Source: Spirogloea muscicola | Lineage: Eukaryota > Streptophyta > Zygnematophyceae > Spirogloeales > Spirogloeaceae | DNA: 39,708 nucleotides | Reading direction: 5' to 3' | Assembly (NCBI GenBank): GCA_009602725.1 | Contig: WELB01000001.1 | Span: 1,657,556 to 1,697,263, forward strand | Part shown: one piece after another, positions 37,732-39,708 of the stretch | How positions within the stretch are numbered: the stretch's first letter is position 1 | Layout: each line of letters begins with the position of its first letter | Made by a program: the position numbers and the translations under genes | Notes under the pieces: generated by a model | The model's input: only the letters and a program-made list of their open reading frames with translations | Databases searched by the model: none | Told to the model about the DNA's origin: nothing

Positions 37732-39708
37732 TCACCCGCTCTTGCACTGGAGCCCCGCAACACGTTGGTCCTTGAGCAGCTCCTCTACAAGTGCGTCATC
37801 GAATGCGCGCTGCAAGGCTTCACTGCGACTGTCCTCGCCTCCTTCGCCGCCCTCACTGTCCGTGGCAATGGCTGACTGCCAGCCGGCACCAAACTCCACA
37901 GCCCGACGGAGTGCCATGCGCGCACGCCAGACTGCCAGGCTCCAGCTCGACTGCCCGCTTCCCAAGAACGCGGCTGCACGCTTTGCCACCTCCTGCTCCA
38001 GCAGCGAGACCAGGTGGTTGCCAGGCTGCATGCGGCGGCAGCAACAGCAGCAGCGTCAAGAGGGTCAGACCAGCTATATTCATTGCTGCATTTGAGGTCG
38101 GCGACAGACAAGGCCACACTGATCGGAGACTGCACAGCTGATGGAGTGCAATGGACCTGGAAATTTTCGCGATCGAGGCCAAAGAGGGTGCCGATCTGCA
38201 GAAGGTCCGGTGTGGAGCCGTCTGGGAAGCACGGCAGCGATGGGCAGCGCCAGAGTCCGGCAACGGCAAGGCCTCGTTCCCGCAGAGTCAACACCACCTG
38301 CCACGTGGCTCGCAGCTGGAAGCATCAGGGACAGCGTGCCAGTGTCTGTTAGGAGGTGGCGCTAGAGAGAAGAGCAATGCAGCTCAGGGTCGGCCAACGC
38401 AGCCCACTCTGGCGACCAAGTCGCAGCGGCCGCGGCCGGGTAGCCAGCCATCAGTGGCAATGTAGACGGCGGTGACGTTGTTGCCAGCTGCTGCGTCGAC
38501 GATCGCGTCCACCAGGTCCGGCACCGTCACGAGAACCCCAGCATGATGGGATCCTGTGGACGGCGAATTGGTGTGACCACGCAAACTGCTGCCAGTCAGT
38601 GGTGAGACATGCAACATGGCCATCACCCAAGTGCCGGAGCCATGAGGATGTCAGCAGCTGCATGCTTCTGACGGCCTGACGTGCCTGGTTGACAGCCCTC
38701 GTGGTCGGCGAGGTCAGTCCACGTCACGTTCGCGGGATGCGACGTCGGATCGTTGGTGTTGCTGCCATCCTCGCAGCGCCCGAAGCAAAGGCCCTGCCCA
38801 TCGCCTGTGCACTCCGCCTCGTTGAAGCGCCAGTGCACTGCGCAGCAAGACGAGGGAGGAGGTGAGATTGTGATACTTCGTTCACTTGACATTCGAAGCT
38901 TCAACAATGTTTTGACTTGTACATGCACACGCACTACATGCTCACATTGGGGGGTTCAATTCAGTATAGTTTAGCGGGAGCCTTGAGATGGCTTTCATAC
39001 ACAGCATGAGGGAAGGGGTTGGAGGGAGGAGGGCATGCCGCTGGAGGCCAAGAGCCAGCTTTTGTTTGAGGAGGAAAGGAAAGTGGGGAAACGAGAGGCA
39101 GGCAGGTGTCGCGACCGCCGCACGCACACACGCTACATGCTTGCCTGCGAGGAAGGCGGTGCTGGCCCCGAAGACCTGGTCGCAGAGGCGCTGCGCGGCG
39201 CGGCTGATGGGCCGCGCGGGGGCGAGAAAGGGCGCGACGGCCAGGTAGGCCCCGCGCCACCGCAGGCCCGGGAAGATGCCCAGCAGCGCCGCGCAGCGCT
39301 CCGGCCGGCCGCCCATGGCCGCCATGACGTCTGCCGGGGAGGTCCAGCGGAGGAAGGCCCAGTTGAGCCGCAGCTGGTGCAAGAGGATGAGAGAGAGGAG
39401 GTAGGAATTGAAATGTGATCAGGTGATTATGAAGGAGAGAGATAAGTTGCAAGGAGGACACTGGCAGGAGGCTGGACACGAGGCGTGGCGGCGGCTGCCT
39501 AACTGACCGTGGAGCGGGCGAGGCTGGCAGGCCGCCACGGCGGCAGCGCCGGGCGCTTGGTGCGCTTGCGCATCTGCCAGACGCCGTCGGCGGTGGCGTT
39601 GCAGCGGGCGAGGCAGGCGGCGACGCTGGCGACGCGCACGAAGCGCGCGAGCCGCCGCAGGTCGTACCGCTCCCCGACCTCGTACCCATAGTGGCCGTCC
39701 CACCAGCC
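37732..39708 (-). CDS. O-fucosyltransferase-like protein (GT65/GT68-like), 5' truncated by window
   Basis: Likely GDP-fucose-dependent glycosyltransferase of the secretory pathway, resembling plant O-fucosyltransferase family proteins. The 5' end lies beyond the right edge. Exons supported: 39508 to >39708, 39145-39373 (leaving by a GC donor), about 38600-38837, about 38418-38560, 38157-38297 and 37732-38025. Visible parts are WWDGHYGYEVGERYDL, LNWAFLRWTSPADVMAAM, the donor-sugar-type HxR in AVHWRFNEAEC, ADGQ-like GDGQGLCFGRCEDG, VTVPDLVDAIVDAA, VTAVYIATDGW, LRERGLAVAGLWRCPS, and the C-terminal LVSLLEQEVAKRAAAFLGSG, which matches the family's final donor-binding region. The two central exon edges are not resolved. 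The C-terminus ends QRVAGLQCKSG after an acidic loop. Confidence 0.7.

Overview
The window is nuclear DNA of a green alga. A trebouxiophyte-like chlorophyte is my best guess, by inference. Every protein gene is split by GT-AG introns, with two GC-AG exceptions. GC-rich exons and (GCC)n tracts sit near start codons. The products look plant or algal (membrane-anchored hexokinase, NC/LRAT-domain protein, plant-type alpha-amylase, COG8). A U2 snRNA gene has plant-like promoter elements, and a TTTAGGG telomere-type array lies inside an intron. One undetermined base lies at 20005.

Layout: 1-1180 holds decayed repeat-element sequence. Hexokinase is on the minus strand at 1784-4962. More element copies lie at about 5360-6960. 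A U2 snRNA is on the minus strand at 7725-7919, followed by a GC-rich unexplained segment. An NC/LRAT-domain gene is on the plus strand at 9052-10457. A large 21-exon minus-strand gene at 11330-19684 fuses a Dug3-like class II glutamine amidotransferase, WD40 repeats and a Dug2-like M20 domain. It is divergent from a plus-strand GrpE gene (20407-22257), which converges on a minus-strand alpha-amylase-like gene (23106-26418). A second block of the repeat family covers about 26670-28460. COG8 is on the plus strand at 28605-33165, an uncharacterised gene with a C-terminal HITL motif is at 34592-36432, and the 3' part of an O-fucosyltransferase-like gene on the minus strand runs off the right edge (37732 to beyond 39708).

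The main discovery is the Dug3-Dug2 fusion. In yeast the two proteins form a separate-subunit complex that removes gamma-glutamate from glutathione. Here the amidotransferase C-terminus and the first WD40 repeats lie in the same exon, and all 21 exons keep phase (1293 residues). The M20 part lacks several residues that M20 peptidases need, so it is probably a scaffold. The neighbouring alpha-amylase-like protein also has substitutions in all four classical GH13 motifs and looks like a pseudoenzyme. The genes otherwise show no operon-like logic; they are ordinary, independently transcribed nuclear genes separated by decayed repeats.

Exon models were built by hand from splice signals, reading phase and remembered family motifs. 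Nothing was searched or aligned by software.
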